From Alphaproteobacteria bacterium (GTDB taxonomy: Bacteria; Bacteroidota; Bacteroidia; Chitinophagales; Chitinophagaceae), in assembly GCA_030053915.1 (NCBI GenBank), contig JASGCT010000017.1, forward strand, positions 1 to 40,928: DNA of 40,928 bases, given 5' to 3'. The notes beneath the pieces were generated by a model. That model did not search any database, was not told where the DNA came from, and worked only from the letters and a program-made list of their open reading frames with translations. The translations under genes and the position numbers were made by a program. Of the stretch, positions 14,506 to 24,710 are shown in pieces. The first letter of the stretch is position 1. Each line of letters begins with the position of its first letter.

Positions 14506-16896
14506 CTAAAAAATGCTCGATGATTCAATTGATTTAGAATACGCCAAAGATTTAATATAATTTTCCATAAATACATAATCTGGATTGCCATTTATATCTG
14601 TTGGCAAATATATAAACTCTTCTGTTAATCTTTTTAAACGGACTTGCCTCCCATAAGCGTATTTAATTTTTAATTTTTTTAATTGAGTTACTAAATACAT
14701 TTTAACAAAAACATTCTGATCATTTTTAGCAAAACAAAGTGTATGCACGTTATCATCACTAAAATACTCATAGCAATGATAAAATACGTTGCACAACATA
14801 TCGATTGTTATATTATTACAGAATATTTTTTTAGAGTCGATAAAAGATTCTTTTTCAATAAAATTGGATATTCCATTAAATAAAGAGGTGGAAGTAATCA
14901 GAGGCACATCTCCTTGTACTCTATTATCCTTGTTTAGTCTTTCGCCTTTATAGATTTTAAAAAGCCCGTCTTTACTATCTTCATTATAGGCAAGATTGAA
15001 TTTTTTAAAATTGTTGTTTTTTGGAATCTCAATAAAGGTGTTAGGTTTATTAGAAATAACTTCTATTTTAGAAAATGAAAATAGAACACTTAAATATTCT
15101 CGCATTGTAGCAATAAATTCATTATCAGGGGTATTCGTATAGTCAATTTCCATATAAGCTTCTGCACACCATTCATCATCATATAAAATTTTTTTTATTA
15201 TTGAAAATCCAATTTTTTCATAGAATTTAAAATGATTCATTAATAGATCGTACTGTTTTTGATAGTTACCTATATTAATTCTACCTTTTTTTTTATCTTT
15301 TTTAAAACCATCGTCTTTCCAATAACCGAACCAAGTTGGGGTATTATGTTTTTCAAAAGCTCTAAAAATCATGATACATGTTGCTACGCCTGCAGCAGGG
15401 TAAAATAAATCGTCTGGTGTTGAAATAACGGCTTCTAAGGTGTGTTTTTCTATCAATAATCGATGCTTTTCTTTTACATTATCATCTTTTGTTAAAGCAC
15501 ATGACATTTGAACAATTGCAATACATCTTCCACCCTTTTGTAAGCTATCAAGTGCATTTAAAATAAAATCTAATTGACCATCAGCTCCCACTGAATAAGG
15601 CGGATTTAACATGGCTACTGTAGGGTTGTGATTTCTTATTGTTTTTTTATGTTCGGTATCAAAACAATCACAATGATACACATTCGATTTACCATCTCCT
15701 CGCATCAACATATTAGAACATGCATACGCAAACATATCAGACCTTTCTTCAGATCCAATCAATTGTTTAGATTTTATGTCTTTTATTTTTTCTTGATTGT
15801 TTCCCGCTTGAAGAATCATTCTTTTCATAGCCGCTACTAAAAAGCCACCAGTGCCGCAACAACAATCATAAACAACATCATCTTTAGTTAAATTTACCAA
15901 ATCACAAAATAAATCTGTAATATGAGATGGCGTTAAAACTAAACCTGTTTTAGAGTCTGAACCAGCATATTTTATAAATTCAGAATAAAATTTTCCTAAA
16001 ATATCAAACCCCAAATTATCATAATTTACTAAAGGAAAAATATTTTCTTTAATATTGTCTATAAACTTAACTAAAAGTGTATTTGACTCAGATTGTTTTG
16101 TTTGTTTATTTTGAAGTACTTCAGAATTTGTTATTTTGTGATTTTTTATTGATTTATATACTTGCAAAATAGAGTTTCTTTTAGCTTCATCTATTTTGTC
16201 TCTTAGATAATTTTCACAAGATTGTAAAATATACTCTGTTAGATCTTTCACATTATTGTAATTAATATAACCCTCTCTAAACGCTCTATTATGTAAGGCT
16301 AAAAGGATGGCTGTAACAAATGTAACTCTTTCTGTAGTGGGGATGGCATAATTTTCTAATAAATTGTTGTATTCAATGGCTTTTTCAATAATTTTTAAAT
16401 TTTGTAAATCAACCGAGTAGTTCTGCAAGTCATAAAGTTTAAAATACGAATCAAATGAAAGCAAATCTTTATCTTCAGTTTCAATAATTTCATTATTTCT
16501 ATAAATAAAATTTGAAACATTAAGCCCTTGATAGTTTGTACCAGAAACAGCGATACCAATTATTGAAAAATCCTTATTTTTATCAATTATAGCATTCATA
16601 TAATGTAATATGCCATCAACGGCGTAATGTTGCGGTTTATTTCTGAATTCAGATTGGTGAAATTTTGACTCTCCTTTACATTCTACAATGAGTATTAAAC
16701 GTGGATACCTTTTAAATGATATAATAAATTCTGGATAACCTTTATTGCCGTTTGTTTTTTTTGAAGCCGAGGCAAAAAGGTAATTATAACGATCATCCTT
16801 TTGTTCTTTTATAGTAATTATTTCATCAGAATTCATAAGTAAATCATTATTAAAATGTTTTCTAACAATATCTTCCGTTATTCTTTCATTTCCCAT
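14506..16896 (-). CDS. single-chain restriction-modification protein: nuclease, N6-adenine methylase and target-recognition domain
   Basis: A 796-residue protein with three apparent parts. Residues 1-150 look like a type I R-subunit N-terminal nuclease: PEF with Glu56 and the PD-(D/E)XK end IVECKGE with Glu72 and Lys74. Residues about 270-570 form an HsdM-like methylase, with SAM-binding motif DCCCGTGGF starting at Asp344 and the adenine-methylase motif NPPY at 431-434. Residues about 610-796 (for example GDVPLITSTSLFNGIS) resemble an HsdS-type target-recognition domain. This architecture fits type IIG or BcgI-like enzymes that cut and methylate with one chain. No separate hsdR, hsdM or hsdS gene is adjacent, so it probably acts alone. 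It is convergent with the TetR-type gene, and 239 bases without visible features separate them. Confidence 0.8.
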   Translation of the reverse strand: MGNERITEDIVRKHFNNDLLMNSDEIITIKEQKDDRYNYLFASASKKTNGNKGYPEFIISFKRYPRLILIVECKGESKFHQSEFRNKPQHYAVDGILHYMNAIIDKNKDFSIIGIAVSGTNYQGLNVSNFIYRNNEIIETEDKDLLSFDSYFKLYDLQNYSVDLQNLKIIEKAIEYNNLLENYAIPTTERVTFVTAILLALHNRAFREGYINYNNVKDLTEYILQSCENYLRDKIDEAKRNSILQVYKSIKNHKITNSEVLQNKQTKQSESNTLLVKFIDNIKENIFPLVNYDNLGFDILGKFYSEFIKYAGSDSKTGLVLTPSHITDLFCDLVNLTKDDVVYDCCCGTGGFLVAAMKRMILQAGNNQEKIKDIKSKQLIGSEERSDMFAYACSNMLMRGDGKSNVYHCDCFDTEHKKTIRNHNPTVAMLNPPYSVGADGQLDFILNALDSLQKGGRCIAIVQMSCALTKDDNVKEKHRLLIEKHTLEAVISTPDDLFYPAAGVATCIMIFRAFEKHNTPTWFGYWKDDGFKKDKKKGRINIGNYQKQYDLLMNHFKFYEKIGFSIIKKILYDDEWCAEAYMEIDYTNTPDNEFIATMREYLSVLFSFSKIEVISNKPNTFIEIPKNNNFKKFNLAYNEDSKDGLFKIYKGERLNKDNRVQGDVPLITSTSLFNGISNFIEKESFIDSKKIFCNNITIDMLCNVFYHCYEYFSDDNVHTLCFAKNDQNVFVKMYLVTQLKKLKIKYAYGRQVRLKRLTEEFIYLPTDINGNPDYVFMENYIKSLAYSKSIESSSIF

Positions 16897-16929
16897 AATT
16901 TATACATTTAATAATACTATAATATTTAG

Positions 16930-16937
16930 CAAAGATA
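16930..16937 (-). promoter_or_regulatory. -7 box TATCTTTG for the restriction-modification gene
   Basis: Minus-strand TATCTTTG fits TAnnTTTG and lies 33 bases before the ATG at 16896. Confidence 0.5.
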
Positions 16938-17059
16938 CTGTTTTTTATTCAATTAGTCATGATTTTTTAATTTTTTTAAAATTTTAGTAAAAAATAGGGT
17001 AGTTTTTATGTTAAAATGGTACTCAAATTGCCATTAATAATTTTTACCCATTTTTTCCC

Positions 17060-17067
17060 TACATTTG
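17060..17067 (+). promoter_or_regulatory. -7 box TACATTTG for the kinase/phospho-lyase gene
   Basis: TACATTTG fits TAnnTTTG and lies 14 bases before the ATG at 17082. It falls inside the frame that could otherwise be extended to 17016, so that longer start is rejected. Confidence 0.5.
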
Positions 17068-17081
17068 CAATAAAAATAATT

Positions 17082-19397
17082 ATGAATCTTGAAAGCGCAA
17101 AAGTCCAAAATTTTATTGCCCAATATTACAATTTAACAGGCACATTAACCCCAGTTCCAAGCGAAGTAGAACCCAATTTCTTATTAACTTCAGAATCAAC
17201 CTCTCAAAAATATATCGTAAAAATATCCACAACGCATCAACCTGCAAACCTGATAGACGCTCAACTTTGCATGATAAATCACCTCAGCCAATTGCCCTTT
17301 ATTCCTAAAATAATTCGCAATCTTCAAAACCAAACCCTTACCACCTTTATCGAAGCCAATACCATCTATTATCTTAGAATATTGCGCTTTATAGAAGGCG
17401 AGTTTTGGTATCAAATGCATCCTAAATCTATGCAACTGTATCATGCATTAGGTTCTAGTTTAGCCCAGATTGATTTAAAACTTCAAGATTTTTCGCATCT
17501 AGCCCTCCATCGGACTTATTTTTGGGATATCGCTCAAACCCAGCTCGCCAAAGATAAACTTCATTTTATCACCGACCCCGAAATTCACAGAATTGTGGGC
17601 TACTTCTTGCTTCAATTTAATACCATGGTACAACCCCAATGGCATAAACTGCGGCAAGCCTATATCCATAACGACCCAAACGATGCCAATATTTTAGTTA
17701 CTGCCAACAATCATATTGCCGGCATCATCGATTTTGGCGATTGTGTTTATAGTGCTCTGATAGTAAACCTTGCCGTAGCCTGCACCTATTCAGCCATCGA
17801 AGACCCCAACCCCCTTCCCTTAATTGTAGCACTTGTTCAAGGGTATCATCAGGTGTTCCCGCTTCAAGAATTGGAGCTCGACTTATTGTATTATTTAATC
17901 GCCGCTCGTTTAAGTATTAGTTTATGTCAATCCTACTATCGTTTAGCCATCGAAACCAATAATAGTCACCATTTTATCTCCCATCAGACGGCATCAAAAT
18001 TTATTAAAAATTGGCTCAAAATAAACCCCTTGTTGTGTGCGCATCAATTACGCCAAGCATGTGGATATAAAGGGCTTATTGACCCACTCAACCAAGAAGC
18101 CGAACTTCAGAATCGTCATCAACATGTACCCAAAAACCTAAGTCTTTCATATAACCAAAAATTAAAAATCAACCGTGGTGCTTTACAATATTTGTACGAC
18201 CAACAAGGGGCTACTTATTTAGATTGTGTTAATAACCCAGCCCATGTGGGGCATTGTCATCCTAAGGTTGTTGAAGCCATTCAACATCAAACAGCTATTT
18301 TAAATACCAATACCCGCTATTTGCACGATGCCATAACGCATTATGCACACAAACTTTGTGCAACATTGCCTGCATCTTTAAATTGTTGTTTTTTTGTCAA
18401 TAGCGGTAGTGAGGCAAACGATTTAGCCATTCGCTTAAGTAGAGCCTATACTAAACAAAAAGATATGGTTGTTGTTGATAATGCGTATCATGGCACCACT
18501 GTGATGGATATCGAAATGAGCCCGTATAAATTTAATGGCAAAGGCGGATTTACCAAACCCGATTATATAAATATAGCCAAAATTCCTGATACCTATCGAG
18601 GTGATTTTAAACAAAACGATCCTGATGCTGGCTTTAAATATGCCCAAGAGGTGCACCATATTATTAAAAATTTGCAAGCCGTAGGTAAAAATCCAGCCGC
18701 CTTTATTTGTGAGTCGCTTTTAGGCGTGGGCGGACAAATCCCGCTTCCAAAAAATTATTTAAAATTTGTATATGAATATGTGAGATCGGCAGGTGGCGTG
18801 TGCATTGCCGATGAAGTTCAGGTAGGATTTGGAAGGGTTGGAAAAACATTTTGGGGGTTTGAACTTCAAGATGTGATTCCAGATATTGTGGTTATGGGAA
18901 AGCCCATAGGAAATGCCCATCCTTTAGCAGCGGTTGTGGTAAGCCAAGCCATTGCAGAAACCTTTAATAATGGCATGGAATATTTTAATACTTTTGGCGG
19001 TAACCCAGTATCTATGATAGCTGGTATCGCCGTATTAGACGTTATTAAACAAGAAAAATTACAAGAAAACGCTTTAGAAGTTGGTCAATGGCTGCTTCAA
19101 GAACTTCATCAGATTATGGTTGAATTTGAAATTATTGGGAATGTACGTGGCGAAGGCTTATTTATTGGGATTGAATTTGTTAAAGATAGAAAAACCTTAG
19201 AACCTGCTCCCCAGGAATTAGAGTGGATTATTGAAAATCTTAAAAACAATGGCATTTTAGTAAGTTCAGATGGACCCTTTCATAACGTATTAAAATTTAA
19301 GCCACCATTGGTATTTTCTAAGTGCGATGCAGCTGATTTTATAATAAAATTTAAAGAAAGTTTGAAAATTTTAGAAAAAAACAGAAATATTCATTAA
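17082..19397 (+). CDS. fusion of APH-type kinase and class III aminotransferase-fold phospho-lyase
   Basis: A 771-residue two-domain protein. Residues 1 to about 330 are an aminoglycoside-phosphotransferase-like kinase, with catalytic loop IHNDPNDAN (195-203, Asp198) and metal loop DFGD (217-220). Residues about 345-771 are a class III PLP enzyme: NSGSEAND (440-447), DNAYHGTT (466-473), ADEVQVGFGR with Asp577, and the Schiff-base Lys607 in MGKPIGNAHPLA. The pairing matches hydroxylysine kinase plus 5-phosphohydroxylysine or phosphoethanolamine phospho-lyase, separate proteins in animals and fused in some bacteria. So the likely reaction is phosphorylation of an amino alcohol and then elimination of phosphate and ammonia. 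Other bacterial fusions that I know carry an M23 peptidase domain between the halves; none is seen here. The substrate is uncertain. Confidence 0.8.
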   Translation: MNLESAKVQNFIAQYYNLTGTLTPVPSEVEPNFLLTSESTSQKYIVKISTTHQPANLIDAQLCMINHLSQLPFIPKIIRNLQNQTLTTFIEANTIYYLRILRFIEGEFWYQMHPKSMQLYHALGSSLAQIDLKLQDFSHLALHRTYFWDIAQTQLAKDKLHFITDPEIHRIVGYFLLQFNTMVQPQWHKLRQAYIHNDPNDANILVTANNHIAGIIDFGDCVYSALIVNLAVACTYSAIEDPNPLPLIVALVQGYHQVFPLQELELDLLYYLIAARLSISLCQSYYRLAIETNNSHHFISHQTASKFIKNWLKINPLLCAHQLRQACGYKGLIDPLNQEAELQNRHQHVPKNLSLSYNQKLKINRGALQYLYDQQGATYLDCVNNPAHVGHCHPKVVEAIQHQTAILNTNTRYLHDAITHYAHKLCATLPASLNCCFFVNSGSEANDLAIRLSRAYTKQKDMVVVDNAYHGTTVMDIEMSPYKFNGKGGFTKPDYINIAKIPDTYRGDFKQNDPDAGFKYAQEVHHIIKNLQAVGKNPAAFICESLLGVGGQIPLPKNYLKFVYEYVRSAGGVCIADEVQVGFGRVGKTFWGFELQDVIPDIVVMGKPIGNAHPLAAVVVSQAIAETFNNGMEYFNTFGGNPVSMIAGIAVLDVIKQEKLQENALEVGQWLLQELHQIMVEFEIIGNVRGEGLFIGIEFVKDRKTLEPAPQELEWIIENLKNNGILVSSDGPFHNVLKFKPPLVFSKCDAADFIIKFKESLKILEKNRNIH

Positions 19398-20936
<1,539 letters not shown>

Positions 20937-20943
20937 TGGTACT

Positions 20944-21183
20944 ATGGAATTAGAAATTATAAGTCCAGAGCAAAAATTATTTTCTGGTAATGTTTATGGT
21001 ATTCAAGTACCTGGCATTTCGGGGTCCTTTGAAGTATTAAATAATCATGCCCCACTTATTAGTACGCTTAGCAATGGAAGTATAAAAATTTTAATTACTG
21101 AAAAACAATTTGAAAACCTGCCTATACAAAAAGGCGTTATAGAAGTTCAACCGCATAAAACGGTCGTGTTAGTTGAGCAATAA
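20944..21183 (+). CDS. atpC: F1 ATP synthase subunit epsilon (short form)
   Basis: A 79-residue protein equal to the N-terminal beta-sandwich of epsilon: MELEIISPEQKLFSGNVYGI, then the conserved GSFEVLNNHAPLISTL. It ends with the last strand (GVIEVQPHKTVVLVEQ) and lacks the C-terminal helical hairpin that inhibits ATP hydrolysis in Escherichia coli. Short forms of this size are usual in Bacteroidota, so this is not a truncation. The ATG at 20944 is preferred to one at 20887, which would lie inside atpD and add a basic leader foreign to the family. It is seven bases from atpD, so the two are clearly in one operon. Confidence 0.93.
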   Translation: MELEIISPEQKLFSGNVYGIQVPGISGSFEVLNNHAPLISTLSNGSIKILITEKQFENLPIQKGVIEVQPHKTVVLVEQ

Positions 21184-21194
21184 ATTTCACTTGG

Positions 21195-21211
21195 GTTTCT
21201 AATTTAGAAAC
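21195..21211 (+). promoter_or_regulatory. hairpin next to the ClC start codon
   Basis: GTTTCTA (21195-21201) and TAGAAAC (21205-21211) form a perfect seven-pair stem with a three-base loop, ending one base before the ATG at 21213. It has no U-tract, so it is more likely to dampen translation of the ClC gene relative to atpC than to end transcription. Confidence 0.4.
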
Positions 21212-21212
21212 A

Positions 21213-22994
21213 ATGACTAAGATTATTAAATGTTTTCATTATGTGCACGAGTTCGTAATATTTAAAATTCACGACCTTAAAACAAAAATTAGTTTAAACC
21301 AATTTTTATACTTCTCTGCTTTTTTAATAGGTATAACCATCGCCAGCTTGGTGATCGGCTTAAAATGGGTTTTAAATTTTATTCAACATTTTTTATTTGT
21401 TGAACAACATGCTGAAAGTACCATATTATGGATATTTTTACCAATGCTTGGGTTTTTATTAACAACTTTTTTGGTTCATAAAATATTTGGCAAACAAGGC
21501 TATAAACAAGGGCTCAGTAATATTTTATTAGCCATTTCACAAAAAAAAAGTAATATCCCACCTATCGAAATTATTGCACAGTTGTTAACCTGTGGTATTA
21601 CTATTGGCTTAGGTGGCTCTTTAGGCATAGAATCGCCGAGCGTTATAGCAGGAAGTAGTTTAGGTACAAATTATGCTCAAACCTATAAAATTAGGCAAAA
21701 AAACCAAACTTTATTGCTGTGTTGCGGTGTGGCCGCAAGTATTTCAGCCGCTTTTTTTGCGCCCATTGCCGGGGTATTGTTTGCCATTGAAATTATGACT
21801 TTAGAGGTATCTACATCTGCTTTTATTTATATCTTAATAGCTTCGGCAAGTGCGTCTTTATTAAATTCAATTATTTTTAAAGACCCTCTTATTTTTAGTG
21901 TGAACCCATACGAAATATTTAGTTATCACGACTTAGGATTGTTTATATTCTTAGGTATTTTGTGCGGTTATATAAGCATTTATTATGCCAAAATATTTGA
22001 AACAACCAATAGCTTTTTCAAAAAATTTCAACTATCCCTTTTTAGTAAATCTTTGATATGTGGTGGTTTTTATGCTATCATATTATTGTTATTTCCGGCT
22101 TTCTTTGGCGATGGATATCACACCATAAAAAGTATTAGTAATTTAGATTTTGAAAATGTTTTTCAATTTAGTTTTTTAAAAAATGAATTGAATAGTTGGA
22201 TTTTAATTATGCTCATGTTAGCCTTGGTTTTGTTTAAACCCATTGTGGCTGGTTTAGCCATTGTAGGTGGTGGTAATGGCGGCAATTTTGCACCTTCGTT
22301 ATTTATGGGTGCTTGTTTGGGATGTTGTATGGGCTTGGTTATCAATCAATTTTATGTTAAGCCAGAGTTAATTAGTCAGATGGCTTTATTAGGCATGGCA
22401 GGCGTTTTAGCTGGATTGTATCATGCCCCGTTGACGGCTTTATTTTTAATCATTGAAATAAGTCATGGCTATCAATTTATAATTCCATTAATGTTTGTGG
22501 TTGCCATCAGTTATGGTATTTCAAAATTTGTGGAGCCCTATCCTATCGAATTAAAAAAATATATTCAAGAGGGGCAAATTTTTGGCAAAGATAAAATTAA
22601 AAATGTTTTGACAAATGTGAGTTTGATGTCGATTTTAAAAAAACCAAACCTGGTTATTTATAAAGAAGAGGTTTTAGAAGATATAAAAAACAATATTTTT
22701 CAATCTCATGAACGTGTTTTTCCGGTCTTAGAAAAAAATAAGGAAATTTTTGGTATTATTTTTTTAGAAGATTTAACAGATAGCGAATCGAGTTTGGCAA
22801 TACAAGACCTTGTTCAATACGATGTGCCAAGTATTTTATATCATGAAACGGCTTATAAAGCGCTGACTATTTTTGATAACCACGATGTTAGGGTAATATC
22901 TGTAATAGACTTAGATAAAAAATTTATAGGGTTTGTTTACAAGATAGATGTATTAGATGAAATTCGCAAAAATTTTAGTATTAGTCAAATATAA
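21213..22994 (+). CDS. ClC family anion transporter with C-terminal CBS domains
   Basis: A 593-residue membrane protein of the voltage-gated chloride channel family. The conserved GSLGIESPS (135-143) holds the gating glutamate Glu140 (the GREGP region of other family members), and GGNFAPSLFMGACLG (356-370) is the GxFxP ion-binding region. The membrane part runs to about 450. Residues about 465-590 form a CBS pair (SLMSILKKPNLVIYKEE, then VFPVLEKNKEIFGIIFLEDL). At the site of the inner proton glutamate, the sequence AIEIM appears to place Ile194 where Escherichia coli has Glu203. That residue is often changed in channels, but my alignment is by eye. The gene follows atpC by 29 bases and may be in its operon. 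Confidence 0.88.
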   Translation: MTKIIKCFHYVHEFVIFKIHDLKTKISLNQFLYFSAFLIGITIASLVIGLKWVLNFIQHFLFVEQHAESTILWIFLPMLGFLLTTFLVHKIFGKQGYKQGLSNILLAISQKKSNIPPIEIIAQLLTCGITIGLGGSLGIESPSVIAGSSLGTNYAQTYKIRQKNQTLLLCCGVAASISAAFFAPIAGVLFAIEIMTLEVSTSAFIYILIASASASLLNSIIFKDPLIFSVNPYEIFSYHDLGLFIFLGILCGYISIYYAKIFETTNSFFKKFQLSLFSKSLICGGFYAIILLLFPAFFGDGYHTIKSISNLDFENVFQFSFLKNELNSWILIMLMLALVLFKPIVAGLAIVGGGNGGNFAPSLFMGACLGCCMGLVINQFYVKPELISQMALLGMAGVLAGLYHAPLTALFLIIEISHGYQFIIPLMFVVAISYGISKFVEPYPIELKKYIQEGQIFGKDKIKNVLTNVSLMSILKKPNLVIYKEEVLEDIKNNIFQSHERVFPVLEKNKEIFGIIFLEDLTDSESSLAIQDLVQYDVPSILYHETAYKALTIFDNHDVRVISVIDLDKKFIGFVYKIDVLDEIRKNFSISQI

Positions 22995-23020
22995 ATATTT
23001 TTTTTGTTTAAAAAAAATTG

Positions 23021-23028
23021 TATGTTTG
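23021..23028 (+). promoter_or_regulatory. -7 box TATGTTTG for the thioredoxin-fold gene
   Basis: TATGTTTG fits TAnnTTTG and lies 21 bases before the ATG at 23050. Confidence 0.5.
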
Positions 23029-23049
23029 CACTTATAAAATTTAAAATTT

Positions 23050-24327
23050 ATGAACAAATCAAAGGTAAACATGCCAAAAATATTAATAAACAATATACTT
23101 TGTTTTTTAACATATCTTACATTTTTTTTTCCAAACTATTCACAAGCTCAAGTCAACATAAAAATTGGGGATATATTTCCAAGTATTATGGAAAACGATA
23201 TTGTGTATAACCCTTATAACACAAATGAATTTAATAATAAGTATTTAGTTGTTCAATATTTAAATTTGGATGATTTTGCCAATGTGTTTGGATTTTTAAG
23301 TTTCAATAAGATACAAAATGGAGTCTCTAATAATAATTTGATTTATATAACTGTATGTAATAAAACATCAGATAAAATTAAAAATATTTTTGACAAAATA
23401 GAATTAAATTCGATAGTAGTAACGGATACCAAGGAATCATCAAAAATCTTTTTTAAAGATGGGCTTATAAATTCTTTTTATGTTTTGGTTGACAATAAAG
23501 GCGTTGTAAAGTGGAAGGGTGAATCTAATTCGTTTAATAAAGCTATGATTGAAAATTTAATTCATAATCAACCTATCTTAACTTATAAATTCAAAAAAGA
23601 AAACAAGAAGGCGGATCACGAGAAAAACATTAAGGATCTAAGTGATCCCTCGCATGAAAAATTAACTTGGTTAAAAGATAATGTGTTATTTGACAAAGAT
23701 CAATTGTTTTACTTTTCATTAAATTATTCAGCAATACAAGATTCAACCTACAAATCTAGCTTAAATAGTTTTAGCAATGGGAATGCGAAATATTATAACT
23801 TGAATGTTAGTTTAAAATCTCTGCTAAAAGATGTTACAAATATACCTGAATTTTTAATTGAAGTTAAAAATTCAGACGAAAAAAGAAATTTTGATGTTTA
23901 TTATATTAATAATAATAAACATAACGAAGAAGCGTATAAGTTAGATTTAAAATCTCAGATTTTAAATGCTTTAAATTTGAAAGAGAACATTGAGGAAAAG
24001 ATGATGGAGGTTTATAATTTAAAAGTTATAGATAGTTCAAAATTGAATGTTTCTACCCCCATAACAAATAATGAAAGCGATGGCATCATTTCAATGACTA
24101 TTTGTGATAGTAATAATATTGTTGCGGCAGATGAATCCGTTCAAGCACTTAATTCTTTATTAAAGAAACGATTTAAAATTTTGGTTCGTGATAAAACTGA
24201 ATTACAAAGAAAATATAATTTTATTATTAGAAGTAGGACGCTTGAGCAGAGTATAAAAGATTTAGAAACTTATGGGTTGTCTTTAGAAAAGTCGCTTGAG
24301 TTAGTAAAATTTTACACTTATAAATAA
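23050..24327 (+). CDS. secreted thioredoxin-fold protein without CxxC, DUF3738-like C-terminus
   Basis: A 425-residue protein with a signal peptide ending near residue 34 (NYSQAQ). Residues about 35-175 follow the TlpA/redoxin pattern of Bacteroidota: IKIGDIFPSI, a strand KYLVVQYLNL, LIYITVCNKTSDKIK, SIVVTDT, and FYVLVDNKGVVKWKGES. In usual TlpA proteins WCxPC follows the first core strand; here NLDDFANVFGFLSF takes its place, so there is no redox pair and the domain is probably structural or binding. The last 80 residues (FKILVRDKTELQRKYNF, then LKDLETYGLSLEKS-like) resemble the end of DUF3738. The middle section is unassigned. A second ATG at 23071 is possible. Function unknown; an envelope location is likely. 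Confidence 0.6.
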   Translation: MNKSKVNMPKILINNILCFLTYLTFFFPNYSQAQVNIKIGDIFPSIMENDIVYNPYNTNEFNNKYLVVQYLNLDDFANVFGFLSFNKIQNGVSNNNLIYITVCNKTSDKIKNIFDKIELNSIVVTDTKESSKIFFKDGLINSFYVLVDNKGVVKWKGESNSFNKAMIENLIHNQPILTYKFKKENKKADHEKNIKDLSDPSHEKLTWLKDNVLFDKDQLFYFSLNYSAIQDSTYKSSLNSFSNGNAKYYNLNVSLKSLLKDVTNIPEFLIEVKNSDEKRNFDVYYINNNKHNEEAYKLDLKSQILNALNLKENIEEKMMEVYNLKVIDSSKLNVSTPITNNESDGIISMTICDSNNIVAADESVQALNSLLKKRFKILVRDKTELQRKYNFIIRSRTLEQSIKDLETYGLSLEKSLELVKFYTYK

Positions 24328-24710
24328 AAAAATCTTGCAGTAAAATATACAAAATAAATTGTGTTTTTGCAAAGTTTAAGGCGATTAGATTAGTTAAAAC
24401 ACAATGCACAATGACGAAGAACTAAATGTTTTTAGTAATTTACTATATATTTACTTAATTTCACTAAAAATTACTCTTAATTGTTAAACGTTGCTAATAT
24501 ATTATAAAAATAACCAAATATGAACCTATTAAAAAAAACACCGTTCTGTCGTTTTAATAGTGCACCTCAACCCAAATTATAACATTTTCCATTTTCCTAA
24601 TATATAACAAACCTGTCGTTCTAAATTATAAAATCTTAAACAAACTATTTTAGATAAAAAGTGCTTAAAATGTTTTTTTATTTGTATTTTTGCCTAAAAA
24701 TAAGTCATGT
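24328..24710. other. 383-base gap before lptB
   Basis: AT-rich noncoding DNA. It contains the lptB promoter at 24685-24692 and a near-perfect direct repeat CTGTCGTT(T/C)TAA at 24546-24557 and 24613-24624. A frame at 24404-24487 could encode 27 residues, but nothing else supports it. The long spacing may hold lptB regulation. Confidence 0.4.
24685..24692 (+). promoter_or_regulatory. -7 box TATTTTTG for lptB
   Basis: TATTTTTG fits TAnnTTTG and lies 18 bases before the ATG at 24711. It overlaps the in-frame TTG at 24690, which is therefore not used. Confidence 0.5.

Noticed and set aside
20944..21183. atpC as a truncated gene
   Set aside because: Absence of the helical C-terminal domain is usual for Bacteroidota epsilon subunits.
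23004..23210. Plus-strand frame overlapping the start of the thioredoxin-fold gene
   Set aside because: It overlaps the signal peptide region of a much longer frame and includes the promoter box.
24404..24487. 27-codon open frame before lptB
   Set aside because: No family, no good promoter spacing and low-complexity composition; chance is likely in AT-rich DNA.
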